This document shows positions 25,677-34,400 of a stretch of 64,000 nt of DNA, piece after piece. This stretch comes from an uncultured Christensenellaceae bacterium. Lineage in GTDB: Bacteria; Bacillota; Clostridia; Christensenellales; UBA3700. The notes under the pieces are model-generated. The model did not search any database. It was not told the origin of the DNA and saw only the letters and a program-made list of their open reading frames with translations. The stretch covers positions 488,723 through 552,722 of the forward strand of contig CAJUOU010000001.1 in assembly GCA_910588545.1 (NCBI GenBank). The letters run 5' to 3'. A program made the translations under genes and the position numbers. Position 1 is the stretch's first letter; the number at the start of each line of letters is the position of its first letter.

Positions 25677-26642
25677 TTATAAACTTAATATATTAATTTG
25701 CTCATATAAAGCATTATTAAATTTCCTCTTCATTTTTACTGCTTCCACAATGTCATAATCGATAATCTCGTTATCTTTGATACCGACTGCTCTTTGTGAT
25801 TTACCCTCTATCAACAAATCAACCGCACGAATGGCAAATTTTGCTGCAAGTTGTCTGTCCATCATAGTTGGCGAGCCGCCTCGTTGGATATGTCCTAATG
25901 TAGTACATCTGATAGAAAGTTTAGGATTTATACCTTTAAGCATTATTTTTAGTTCTTCTGCATGGCAAACGCCCTCTGCCAATATAATAATATCGGAATT
26001 TTTGCCTTTTGCAGCATTCTCTGTAAGTCTTTTTGAGATATCCAAAATATTCAACTCTACTTCGGGAACTATTACATTTTCCGCACCGCCGCACAATGCC
26101 GTATACATTGCTATATCGCCGCATTTTCTGCCCATAACTTCCACAATGCTTATTCTGTCATGAGATGTCATTGTATCACGCAAATTGTTTATTGCACTTA
26201 AACAAGTATTGACAGCAGTATCAAATCCCAATGTATAATCGGTATATTGCAAATCGTTATCTATTGTGCCAGGAATACCAACGGTATTTATGCCAAAATT
26301 AGTAGTTAAATCTTTAGCTCCCATCAAACTTCCGTTACCGCCAATAACTACCAAAGCATCGATTTTATACTTTTTCAAAGTGGCAACAGCTTTTTCCTGT
26401 CCCTCTATTGTTTCAAATTCAGGGCATCTTGCAGTTCTTAAAATTGTACCGCCTCTTTGAATAATATCGGAAACCGAACGGGAATTTAATTCACGTACTT
26501 GGTCCTCAATCAAACCGGTGTATCCTCTTTCCACACCGAAAACTTTCAAACCTTTAGCTAAAGCGTATCTTGTTGTTGCTCTTATACAAGCATTCATTCC
26601 TGGGGCATCGCCACCGCTTGTTAAAACAGCTATATTTTTCAT
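25677..26642 (-). CDS. pfkA: ATP-dependent 6-phosphofructokinase
   Basis: 321 residues, the classic PfkA length. The N-terminus has LTSGGDAPGMNA. The donor loop is GGNGS (Gly104, ATP type), and GIPGTIDND carries Gly125 at the second specificity position. The usual Asp of GGDGS is Asn here, as it is in the neighbouring PPi enzyme. EVMGRKCGDIA follows with the substrate Arg region. Irreversible commitment step of glycolysis. Located after dnaE (and the inserted mtrB and R-M genes), as in the common whiA-dnaE-pfkA order. Confidence 0.93.
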   Translation of the reverse strand: MKNIAVLTSGGDAPGMNACIRATTRYALAKGLKVFGVERGYTGLIEDQVRELNSRSVSDIIQRGGTILRTARCPEFETIEGQEKAVATLKKYKIDALVVIGGNGSLMGAKDLTTNFGINTVGIPGTIDNDLQYTDYTLGFDTAVNTCLSAINNLRDTMTSHDRISIVEVMGRKCGDIAMYTALCGGAENVIVPEVELNILDISKRLTENAAKGKNSDIIILAEGVCHAEELKIMLKGINPKLSIRCTTLGHIQRGGSPTMMDRQLAAKFAIRAVDLLIEGKSQRAVGIKDNEIIDYDIVEAVKMKRKFNNALYEQINILSL

Positions 26643-26715
26643 TTAATTACCTCTTATAGATAAAATTTTTAACTAATATTCAATAATGTCAAACTTTAAT
26701 GATTTTTATAATTAT

Positions 26716-26964
26716 TTAATTTTCTTTACTATTTCGTACACTTTCGATAATTCCGAATTTAGTATATATTTTGGCATTTCCTTTTATTTTTATCAAGGAA
26801 GTTTTATCGGTAAATTGCATTACTAGCACTTCCCCTTTATCAAGTCCCTCGGTATGGTGCGGACGTGTATCTTGTCCACGTGTCATTCCTATAACTTGAA
26901 CATTGGGACTATCTGCTTTTACCACAATATATTCACTTTGAGTGTTTTCACAAGTCAAATCCAT
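26716..26964 (-). CDS. mtrB: Tryptophan RNA-binding attenuation protein (TRAP)
   Basis: 82 residues, beta-rich. It aligns along its length with B. subtilis MtrB: YIVVKADSPNVQVIGMTRG (VVIKA...VNVIGLTRG), QDTRPHHTEG, LDKGEVLVMQFTDKTSLIKIK, then a short tail. TRAP forms an 11-subunit ring that binds Trp between subunits and wraps RNA with (G/U)AG repeats. The Trp-site segments TRG-x-DT and QFT-x2-TS are kept. Of the RNA-binding triad, Lys56 is kept (Lys59), Arg58 is Lys61, and Lys37 is Gly40. It has its own promoter and an AAGGAG site. No trp genes or obvious TRAP targets are in the window. Confidence 0.88.
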   Translation of the reverse strand: MDLTCENTQSEYIVVKADSPNVQVIGMTRGQDTRPHHTEGLDKGEVLVMQFTDKTSLIKIKGNAKIYTKFGIIESVRNSKEN

Positions 26965-26996
26965 AAAAACTCCTTAATTTTCCATAATACATTTAA

Positions 26997-27025
26997 ATAC
27001 TAATATATTTTTGCTAGTTTGTCAA
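26997..27025 (-). promoter_or_regulatory. Sigma-A promoter of mtrB
   Basis: TTGACA (27025-27020), 17-base spacer, TAGTAT (27002-26997), about 33 bases before the mtrB ATG. It separates mtrB from the R-M genes upstream. Confidence 0.75.
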
Positions 27026-27045
27026 GATAATTTAATATAAATCAA

Positions 27046-27843
27046 TTACTTTACAATCTTATTATATAATTTATCAAAAGCTTCAATTGTTTCAGAAGAT
27101 TCACTAATAGTTTTCATATAATTATCCATATCTTCATATTTTATATTGGTAAAATTATCAAAAAATCTTTTACCCCTATATATAGCTTCACTTTCTGGTA
27201 AATAAATATTCCCTTTCATTTTTTTATTAGTAAAGTAAAATAATATAGGTTTTAATTTTATATTTTGTCCCAATTCACGCTGCAAATAAGCATAGGTTTT
27301 TAATAATTTTCTATTTATATCTACATATTTACCTGTATCATGGTCATCATTATATTTTATTTCAAGATAATAGTATTGATTATCTATTTTATTTCTAAAT
27401 AATATGTCAACATCATGTTTGAAAGTTGCTATTTCATTCGCATTATCTGCTTCATTTACCTTAATTTGATTAATCAAATTAGTAAATGCCTCTTTTAGTT
27501 GTACTTCTGTATAATTATTAATTTGACAATTAGTAATATATGTATCAATAAGAGCATCCGATTTTTTAGTTAAAGTAAATGAATTACTTTTTATCCCAGA
27601 ATATTTACTTATAATTTCATTGTTTTCATTATCTAAAATAACTTCTTCAATAACTTTTTCAATAAAATTACCAAATTGAATATTCATTGATTGAAGAATT
27701 CCTCCAAAAACCCTATATTTATATGGGATAAAATGTATTTTTACATCATGTTTATTTTTTAATAAATTAATTTTAGTTTCACTAGTAGAATGAATAATTA
27801 ATTGTTTAATTGAATCTGTTAATATCTCTTTTATTTTGTTCAT
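27046..27843 (-). CDS. Probable HinfI-like type II restriction endonuclease (GANTC)
   Basis: 265 residues. A PD-(D/E)xK-like core is visible near the middle: FKHDVDILF (Asp), then YYLEIKYNDDHD (Glu-x-Lys), followed by a helix NRKLLKTYAYLQREL. It directly follows, and overlaps by 38 bases, a methyltransferase that closely resembles M.HinfI; size (265 vs about 262 residues) and order fit R.HinfI. The recognition site GANTC is inferred from the partner. AT-rich codon use is more extreme than in flanking housekeeping genes, consistent with acquisition. No clear terminator follows. Confidence 0.72.
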   Translation of the reverse strand: MNKIKEILTDSIKQLIIHSTSETKINLLKNKHDVKIHFIPYKYRVFGGILQSMNIQFGNFIEKVIEEVILDNENNEIISKYSGIKSNSFTLTKKSDALIDTYITNCQINNYTEVQLKEAFTNLINQIKVNEADNANEIATFKHDVDILFRNKIDNQYYYLEIKYNDDHDTGKYVDINRKLLKTYAYLQRELGQNIKLKPILFYFTNKKMKGNIYLPESEAIYRGKRFFDNFTNIKYEDMDNYMKTISESSETIEAFDKLYNKIVK

Positions 27844-28963
27844 AGCCTTTTACCTCTTTTAAATATTTTTGTCTAATTTTGTTTATAAGAACAAATTCAT
27901 CGTTTCTTTTTACACACCAATAATCCCATCCATTTAACCTTTTTGCTTTTGTACCCTTAATTTTTGCTATTCCAGAATGAATATCTATTTCTTCTAGATT
28001 TTCTAAATATAATTTACCATTAGCAGTTAATTTGTAGTACGGGATATTATTATAATACATTACTTCATCTTTATAAAAATATCCAGCATTAATCATTTCT
28101 TGAAAAGTTACTTTGGGAGGTTTTTTATCAAAAAAACCTGTTTCAATATCACCAATATTAGGCGTAATTAAATCCAATCTTTTTTGTCCGAATTCACAAT
28201 ATTGTTTATTATTATCTATACATATATAATTTCTACCCATTTTTTTTGCAACAGCACCTGTTGTCATAGTACCTGCAAAAGGATCTAAAATTACATCACC
28301 TATTTTTGAATTAATAGCAATAATCCGATAAAGTAACTCTTCTGGCTTTTGAGTAGAATGTAATTTATAACCATTAGTATCTTTAAGTCTTTCTTCACCT
28401 TGACAAGTACTTATTTTCCATACAGAACCTAATTGTTTTCTAATTCCTTTTTTAAATTCTTCTTCATATACTGTATCAACATTTAGTTCTTTAGCCGTTT
28501 TATAATTAAAAGTATAACTATTTTTTTTGTCTTTAATTGCCCATATCATAGTTTCATGCGAATTATTCAAACGTGTTCCCATAAAATTAGGAGTAGGATT
28601 TTTTTTATACCAAACAACATCATTAATAAACCAAAACCCCAATTCTTGCATTATTGAACCTATTGTATAAATACATTGCATTCCACCAATAACCCATAAT
28701 CCACCATTTTTCTTTAAAATTCTTTTACACTCTGTCAACCATGCTTTTGTGAAACTTTGATAACTCCCTAAATCTGTAAATTGATTGTCCCATTCATCAT
28801 TGCAACCATCGTATTCATTACCATTAACTCTATGCAAAACTCCTTCTGTTCTCATCCAATATGGTGGATCAGCGAAAATTAGATCAATACACTCATTTGG
28901 TAAGCTACGCATTGCTTCAAGTGTATCTAAACAAATTATCGTATTAACTTCTAATTTTTTCAT
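27806..28963 (-). CDS. HinfI/CcrM-like beta-class DNA adenine-N6 methyltransferase with C-terminal RAMA-type domain
   Basis: 385 residues. Beta-class order: motif IV IFADPPYWM near the N-terminus, then the target region with EWDNQF and NPTPNFMGTRLNNSHETM, then HSTQKPEELL and motif I DPFAGTMTTGAVA. The C-terminal 110 residues match the RAMA domain of M.HinfI/CcrM, ending with NGWDYWCVKR and INKIRQKYL. These strongly indicate GANTC specificity. Motif I has Met where FxGxG usually has its second Gly. AAGGAG precedes the ATG. It starts 28 bases after dnaE on the same strand, so it may be transcribed from the dnaE promoter. Confidence 0.9.
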   Translation of the reverse strand: MKKLEVNTIICLDTLEAMRSLPNECIDLIFADPPYWMRTEGVLHRVNGNEYDGCNDEWDNQFTDLGSYQSFTKAWLTECKRILKKNGGLWVIGGMQCIYTIGSIMQELGFWFINDVVWYKKNPTPNFMGTRLNNSHETMIWAIKDKKNSYTFNYKTAKELNVDTVYEEEFKKGIRKQLGSVWKISTCQGEERLKDTNGYKLHSTQKPEELLYRIIAINSKIGDVILDPFAGTMTTGAVAKKMGRNYICIDNNKQYCEFGQKRLDLITPNIGDIETGFFDKKPPKVTFQEMINAGYFYKDEVMYYNNIPYYKLTANGKLYLENLEEIDIHSGIAKIKGTKAKRLNGWDYWCVKRNDEFVLINKIRQKYLKEVKGYEQNKRDINRFN

Positions 28964-28991
28964 ATTTTCTCCTTTAAATTTTAATATTCAA

Positions 28992-31900
28992 TTACTTCAA
29001 TATCAATTTATAATTATCCTCTCCTACTATTGCTGCAAGTTCACTTAACAACGCGGTTGTATTTTGTATCCTAACCCCGCTGTTTAATGCTTTACCTTTA
29101 AACTTAAGTATAGCAGGAATCATACCGGGGTATGCGGATAGTACTTCGATAACATTTTTTACTGTAGACTCTTGATTATCCGCAATATTGACATACAATT
29201 TACTTGATTTATTTACCACTTTGTCTACTTTTGGTGTTTCATCGGATAACAGCCACTCTTTAATTCCTCTTACCATAATTTGCGAACTGCCCGAAACTTG
29301 CAACTCTCCGTCTACTTTTACGATTTTATCTTTTACCAATAAAGGTTTATATTTATCGTACATTGTAGGGAAAAATACAATATCTATTGAACTATGCAAA
29401 TCTTCGAGCTTAACTACTGCCATAGACTTGTTTGATTTAGTTATTCTTATCCTCACATCGGTAATCATTCCGCCAAGCGAAACCATTTTTTTATCGTATT
29501 CCTTAATCAATGCGGTAACGTCGTTGTCTTCCATATTTTCTTCGCCGTCATCGCCCACTCTTTCTACATCCAAAATAGGTTTAATGTCATTTAAGGTAAA
29601 GGCTTCTTCTGAATATTTTTCCCTGTATTCGTCAAGAGGATGTCCCGACAAATATAAGTTAAGCATATCCTTTTCGCTAGACAAAATATCATTTTTAGGA
29701 TATTCGGCAATTTTAGTCATATTAAAAGTGCTTTCTTGTTCGCCGAACAAATCTTCGAACATTGTAATTTGACCGCCGTTGCTCAAAGCTTTGTCATGGT
29801 TGCTCACATTGATAATCGCCTCGTAATTGACTATATGTGTTGCTCTCGTTTCGCCAAAGCAGTCCAATGCACCGGCCTTTATCAATGACTCTAACATTCT
29901 TTTATTTAAAGCGGATTTGTCGGAACGTCTTATCAAATCTTCCAAATCTTTAAAATTACCATTTTTCTTTCTGTCCTCTACTATAGTAGAAATCGCAGCT
30001 TCGCCTACATTTTTAATACCCATTAAACCATAACGCAAACCGCCGTTTTCGCATTTAAAATATACGTCGGAAATATTAATATCGGGCGGATAAATAGTTA
30101 CTCCGCTACCACGCAAATATTCTACGTATTTTGCAATTTCGTCTTGGTTGGTAATACGGTTGTTGATAACCGCAGCGATAAACTGAACAGGATAATATCT
30201 TTTTAAGTATGCAGTTTCATACGCACAAACCGCATAAGCAGCTGCGTGCGACTTGTTGAATGCGTAGGATGCAAAGCTCATCATATTATCGAATATTTTG
30301 TTTGCTGTATCCAAATCTACACCACGTTTCAAACACCCGTCAACTGCCTTTTGCGCAGGCTCTACAAGGTCGCCTTTATCATTATAAACGGCTTCTTTTG
30401 CCGGTGCACCGTAAATAAAATACTCCCTTTCTTTTGCAAGCACATCTGCCTTTTTCTTTGCCATGGCACGACGTACCAAATCGGCTCTGCCGTAAGTATA
30501 ACCTGCCAATACCTGAACTACCTGCATAACTTGTTCTTGATATACAAGACATCCATAAGTCATATTCAAAATAGGCTCTAAAAGCGGATGCATATATTTA
30601 ATTTTTTCGGGATTATTTTTACTGTTTATATAATCGGGTATACTGTCCATAGGTCCCGGTCGATATAGTGAAATACCCGCTATTATATCCTCGAGAGATT
30701 TCGGCAAAAGCTGTTTCATAAACTTTTTCATACCCGGAGACTCTAGTTGGAATACCGCATCTGTCTCGCCCGAGCCTAAAAGTTCGTAAACATTAGGGTC
30801 GTCATAGCCCAATATTTCAAAATCCACTTCGTTACCCGTAGTTTCCATTATATATTGTTTAGCCTTTTTGATATCCGTCAAAGTCCTTAAGCCCAAAAAG
30901 TCCATTTTAAGCATTCCGACTTCTTCTACCTCTTCTTTTTGGAATTGTGTAGTAACGTCGTCGCCACTCTTTTGCAAAGGGACAAAGTCGGAAATAACTT
31001 CCTTACAAATAACTACGCCTGCTGCGTGTTTGGAACACTGCCTTGGCATACCCTCAAGTTGCATAGCAATATCAAGCACTTTCTTCATTTGAGGGCTGTT
31101 ATTGTATGCATCCAAAACTTCGGGGATTATCTCGTCTTGTGTTTTACCTAGTCCAAGCAGATTTTCAAGTTTTACTTTACCGCCAGGTATCATTTTGGTT
31201 ATAGCATTAACTTCCGCAAGCGGAATATTGTAAACTCTCGCAACGTCCTTAATTGCATTTTTGGTTGCCATAGTACCAAGCGCCAATATTTGACATACCT
31301 TTTCCGCACCATACTTTTCGATAACGTAGTCAATAACTTGTCCACGTCCGTCAACACAAAAGTCTATATCAAAGTCGGGGTTTGAAACACGCTCCGGATT
31401 CAAAAATCTTTCAAACAGCAAATTGTATTTCAAAGGGTTTACATTGGTAATACCTATAGCGTAAGCAACAATACTTCCCACACCGCTACCACGTCCCGCA
31501 CCGACAGGTATATCATGATTTCGCGCATAATCGATAAAATCCCATACTATCAAATAGTACTCCGCAAAGCCCATTTTGATAATAATGTCAAGCTCGTATT
31601 CTGCTCTTTCCTTTATCTCGTCGGTTATAGTTCCGTAACGTTTTACCAAACCGTCGTATGCAAGACTCCTTAAAAATTCCGCAGGTGTCTGTCCGTTATC
31701 AGGTGTATACGGAGGCATTAAATCTTTCTTTTCTATCCTTACATGACATTTTGCTGCAATTTCAAACGGAGTTTCCAAAGATTCGGGACACCAACTAAAA
31801 AGTTCGTACATTTCCTCGTAAGTTTTCAAATAAAACTCATCCGAATAAAATTTCATTCGTTTTGGGTCATCGATAGTCTTTCTGGTTTGAACGCAAAGCA

Positions 31901-32567
31901 AAACATCATGAGCTTCCGCATCTTTCTTTTCAAGGTAGTGAGCATCATTTGTAGCTACAACTTTTACGCCTATTTCTCTTGCTATTTTTACAAGCAACGG
32001 ATTGCACATTTTTTCTTCCGCTATGCCGTGGTCTTGTATCTCAATATAAAAATCGTCTTTGCCAAATATATCACGCATTACTATAGCGTATTCTTTTGCT
32101 TTTTCATACTCGTTTGCAATAAGGTACTGTGGTATTCTGCCACCTATACATGCACTTGTTGCTATCAAGCCTTTACTGTGCTTTTTTAAAAACTCCAAAT
32201 CAATCCTCGGCTTGTAGTAAAAGCCGTCAGTATATGCAATGGAGTCAAGTTTAACCAAATTTTTATATCCTTCGTTATCTTTTGCAAGCAGAAGAATGTG
32301 GAACATTTCCTTATTAGTTCTGTCATACATATTGTCGCAAATATAAAGCTCGCAACCAATAATCGGCTCGATACCCGCTTGCAAACATGCTTTTTGAAAA
32401 GTAAATACGCCAAACATAGAGCCATGGTCTGTAATGGCACATGCAGGCATATTTTTCTCCTTACAAACTTCTATTAAAGGATGTTTTTTTCCGTTAGTTA
32501 TTCTACATGCGCCGTCAAGCAAGCTCATTTCGGTATGTACATGTAAATGAATAAATGGTTTTGGCAT
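28992..32567 (-). CDS. dnaE: DNA polymerase III subunit alpha
   Basis: 1191 residues. Order: N-terminal PHP domain (HLHVHTEMSLLDGACR), the palm with GAGRGSGVGSIVAYA and the catalytic acidic motif PDFDIDFC, the fingers with the RPGPMD segment and KKKADVLAKER, a helix-hairpin-helix region, and a C-terminal OB-fold (SLGGMITDVRIRITKSNKSMAVVKLED in parts). In Firmicutes with PolC, DnaE extends primers; whether PolC is also present is not visible here. The R-M pair follows at once, interrupting the common dnaE-pfkA neighbourhood. Confidence 0.96.
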   Translation of the reverse strand: MPKPFIHLHVHTEMSLLDGACRITNGKKHPLIEVCKEKNMPACAITDHGSMFGVFTFQKACLQAGIEPIIGCELYICDNMYDRTNKEMFHILLLAKDNEGYKNLVKLDSIAYTDGFYYKPRIDLEFLKKHSKGLIATSACIGGRIPQYLIANEYEKAKEYAIVMRDIFGKDDFYIEIQDHGIAEEKMCNPLLVKIAREIGVKVVATNDAHYLEKKDAEAHDVLLCVQTRKTIDDPKRMKFYSDEFYLKTYEEMYELFSWCPESLETPFEIAAKCHVRIEKKDLMPPYTPDNGQTPAEFLRSLAYDGLVKRYGTITDEIKERAEYELDIIIKMGFAEYYLIVWDFIDYARNHDIPVGAGRGSGVGSIVAYAIGITNVNPLKYNLLFERFLNPERVSNPDFDIDFCVDGRGQVIDYVIEKYGAEKVCQILALGTMATKNAIKDVARVYNIPLAEVNAITKMIPGGKVKLENLLGLGKTQDEIIPEVLDAYNNSPQMKKVLDIAMQLEGMPRQCSKHAAGVVICKEVISDFVPLQKSGDDVTTQFQKEEVEEVGMLKMDFLGLRTLTDIKKAKQYIMETTGNEVDFEILGYDDPNVYELLGSGETDAVFQLESPGMKKFMKQLLPKSLEDIIAGISLYRPGPMDSIPDYINSKNNPEKIKYMHPLLEPILNMTYGCLVYQEQVMQVVQVLAGYTYGRADLVRRAMAKKKADVLAKEREYFIYGAPAKEAVYNDKGDLVEPAQKAVDGCLKRGVDLDTANKIFDNMMSFASYAFNKSHAAAYAVCAYETAYLKRYYPVQFIAAVINNRITNQDEIAKYVEYLRGSGVTIYPPDINISDVYFKCENGGLRYGLMGIKNVGEAAISTIVEDRKKNGNFKDLEDLIRRSDKSALNKRMLESLIKAGALDCFGETRATHIVNYEAIINVSNHDKALSNGGQITMFEDLFGEQESTFNMTKIAEYPKNDILSSEKDMLNLYLSGHPLDEYREKYSEEAFTLNDIKPILDVERVGDDGEENMEDNDVTALIKEYDKKMVSLGGMITDVRIRITKSNKSMAVVKLEDLHSSIDIVFFPTMYDKYKPLLVKDKIVKVDGELQVSGSSQIMVRGIKEWLLSDETPKVDKVVNKSSKLYVNIADNQESTVKNVIEVLSAYPGMIPAILKFKGKALNSGVRIQNTTALLSELAAIVGEDNYKLILK

Positions 32568-32655
32568 TAGTTTCTCCTTTTATTATCAACATCAAATCAA
32601 ATATATAAAGCTTTTGATAAGAATAAATGAAATTTCCAAGTTTATTTCTTTAAGT

Positions 32656-33624
32656 TTATTCCTGTAAATTTTTTGCGATTTCCATAATCTTTCTAAAACG
32701 GTGGTTTATACCGCTTTTAGAAATATCCCCACCTGCAAGTTCTGCAATTTGTTCTAATGTAAAATCGGGATTTTCAAGTCTTATTATAGCAATCTCACGT
32801 AATTTTTCAGACAGACTTTCAAGTCCTATTTTTTCCTCAATCAATTTGATAGCCAAATACTGTTTTTGTCCCGCTTCTATACTTTTATCAAGGTTTGCAA
32901 GCTCGCAATTTTTTATCCTGTTAATATCGTTCCTAACCGAACGGTATGCAATAATATCGTTCAGCTCCAACACTGCATTGCTGCCACCAAAAAAAGCCAT
33001 AAAGTCACTTAGCATTTCACTTCCTCGTATGTAAAGCGAAAAAATATCGTTTCTGTTAACTTTTTTCAAAAATATATCAAACTGTGCAAAATAATTCATA
33101 ACGGAATAAGCGATATTTTCGTTATTAAATCGCATATCAAGCGAATATCCGCCCTCAAATATATTCCGGTCATTTTGCGACTGTATTGGTACTGCGACAC
33201 TTGCACTGCTAAGCGTAATTCCTAAAAGATATGCCTTTATCAATTTTTCGTCAATATACTCATTCACTGTCATATCCGAAAAACCTATAGCCATATCTCC
33301 CGAATAAATAATCATTCCTGTGTCTTCGGCTATTTGTTTTGTAGCTGCGGCAGGCAATTTTAACACAAACAAATTTCTTTTTAAGTATGGAACATTTTTA
33401 CTGCTTATACTTATCTCAAAATCGTAAAGTGCTTTTAATTCGGTAGCCAATCGATAAACTAATTCTTGCAATTCGTTTTCAACTTCTATATTAACTGCAT
33501 GTTTTGAAATGTGAATACTTCCGTTTTGCATAAACACAGCAGAGACAAAAGCAAGTTTTTCTTCCCTTGTCTCAAATTGATTTTTATTAAGTATTTCCAA
33601 TTTAAAATTTGTACTAAAACTCAT
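32656..33624 (-). CDS. whiA: DNA-binding protein WhiA
   Basis: 322 residues. N-terminal and middle parts have the LAGLIDADG-like fold seen in WhiA (KAYLLGITLSSASVAVP, then GGYSLDMRF), and the C-terminus has the WhiA helix-turn-helix LEQIAELAGGDISKSGINHRF. WhiA affects sporulation in actinomycetes, and division and chromosome segregation in B. subtilis. ATGA overlap with the PHP gene upstream, so they are coupled. Here whiA precedes dnaE, a common clostridial order, but rapZ and the YvcK gene usually found beside it are absent. Confidence 0.93.
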   Translation of the reverse strand: MSFSTNFKLEILNKNQFETREEKLAFVSAVFMQNGSIHISKHAVNIEVENELQELVYRLATELKALYDFEISISSKNVPYLKRNLFVLKLPAAATKQIAEDTGMIIYSGDMAIGFSDMTVNEYIDEKLIKAYLLGITLSSASVAVPIQSQNDRNIFEGGYSLDMRFNNENIAYSVMNYFAQFDIFLKKVNRNDIFSLYIRGSEMLSDFMAFFGGSNAVLELNDIIAYRSVRNDINRIKNCELANLDKSIEAGQKQYLAIKLIEEKIGLESLSEKLREIAIIRLENPDFTLEQIAELAGGDISKSGINHRFRKIMEIAKNLQE

Positions 33625-34400
33625 TTTGTCCTACTTTTAAATTTAAATTCGCAATATTCACTGTTTAATATGCGTTTTGCGTCAACATTATACTTATCTA
33701 TTACCGCCAAAGCTTTATCGATATTTCCTATATCATCTACTTTATGGGCATCACTATTAAGTGTTAGCATAGCAGAAGATGCAAATAAATCCTCGTAATC
33801 TTTTTCCGTACAATCGCTGTGCCGCGATGATACTTCTATAGCAACGCCATAATCGCTTGCTGCTTTTGCCACCTCTTTCATATCAACTTTCAAATGATAA
33901 TTTAGGTGCGATATAATATCTATTGGTTTTGATTTTATCAAATTTATATATGCTTTTGTATTTTTTTCAATTTGTTCCTTAGTAGGCTCATAAATAAAAT
34001 GCGAATAGCTATTATAAAAAATATTAGTATAATCAGATAGTTTGTCCGCCCAAACAGGCTTATGAAAACCGCATAAAATTATATCGAAATTATTTTCAAA
34101 TCCGCTGGTAATATCATATCCACCGTCTATCCCCGTAATATTTGACTCAACCCCAAAAAGCAGCTGAAAATCGGGGTATTTCTTTCTAATTTGCACAATT
34201 TCTTCCTTTTGCTTAAGCAATCTTTTTTCACTTACGCCAAATATAAAATGCTTGCTGCCATGGTCGGTAATTGCAATAGTTTTAAGTCCTTTTTCAATAG
34301 CTTTTTTTACATTATCTTCTATACTGCCCTTACCATGACTATACACTGTGTGTGTATGGTAATCAGCAATGATTTTGTATTTATCATATAAATTCTCCAA
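33621..34400 (-). CDS. PHP-domain metal-dependent phosphoesterase
   Basis: 259 residues using a TTG start at 34400, chosen because GAGAGG lies nine bases upstream; no ATG precedes the domain. PHP motifs in order: DYHTHTVYSHG, AITDHGS, FGVESNITGIDGG, CGFHKP, HLNYHLK, and a final NSDAHKVDD, giving a full set of metal ligands. Related to YcdX and histidinol-phosphatase-type enzymes; the substrate is unknown. It overlaps murB by 17 bases and whiA by 4, so it sits in a tightly coupled murB-PHP-whiA unit. Confidence 0.82.
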   Translation of the reverse strand: MENLYDKYKIIADYHTHTVYSHGKGSIEDNVKKAIEKGLKTIAITDHGSKHFIFGVSEKRLLKQKEEIVQIRKKYPDFQLLFGVESNITGIDGGYDITSGFENNFDIILCGFHKPVWADKLSDYTNIFYNSYSHFIYEPTKEQIEKNTKAYINLIKSKPIDIISHLNYHLKVDMKEVAKAASDYGVAIEVSSRHSDCTEKDYEDLFASSAMLTLNSDAHKVDDIGNIDKALAVIDKYNVDAKRILNSEYCEFKFKSRTK

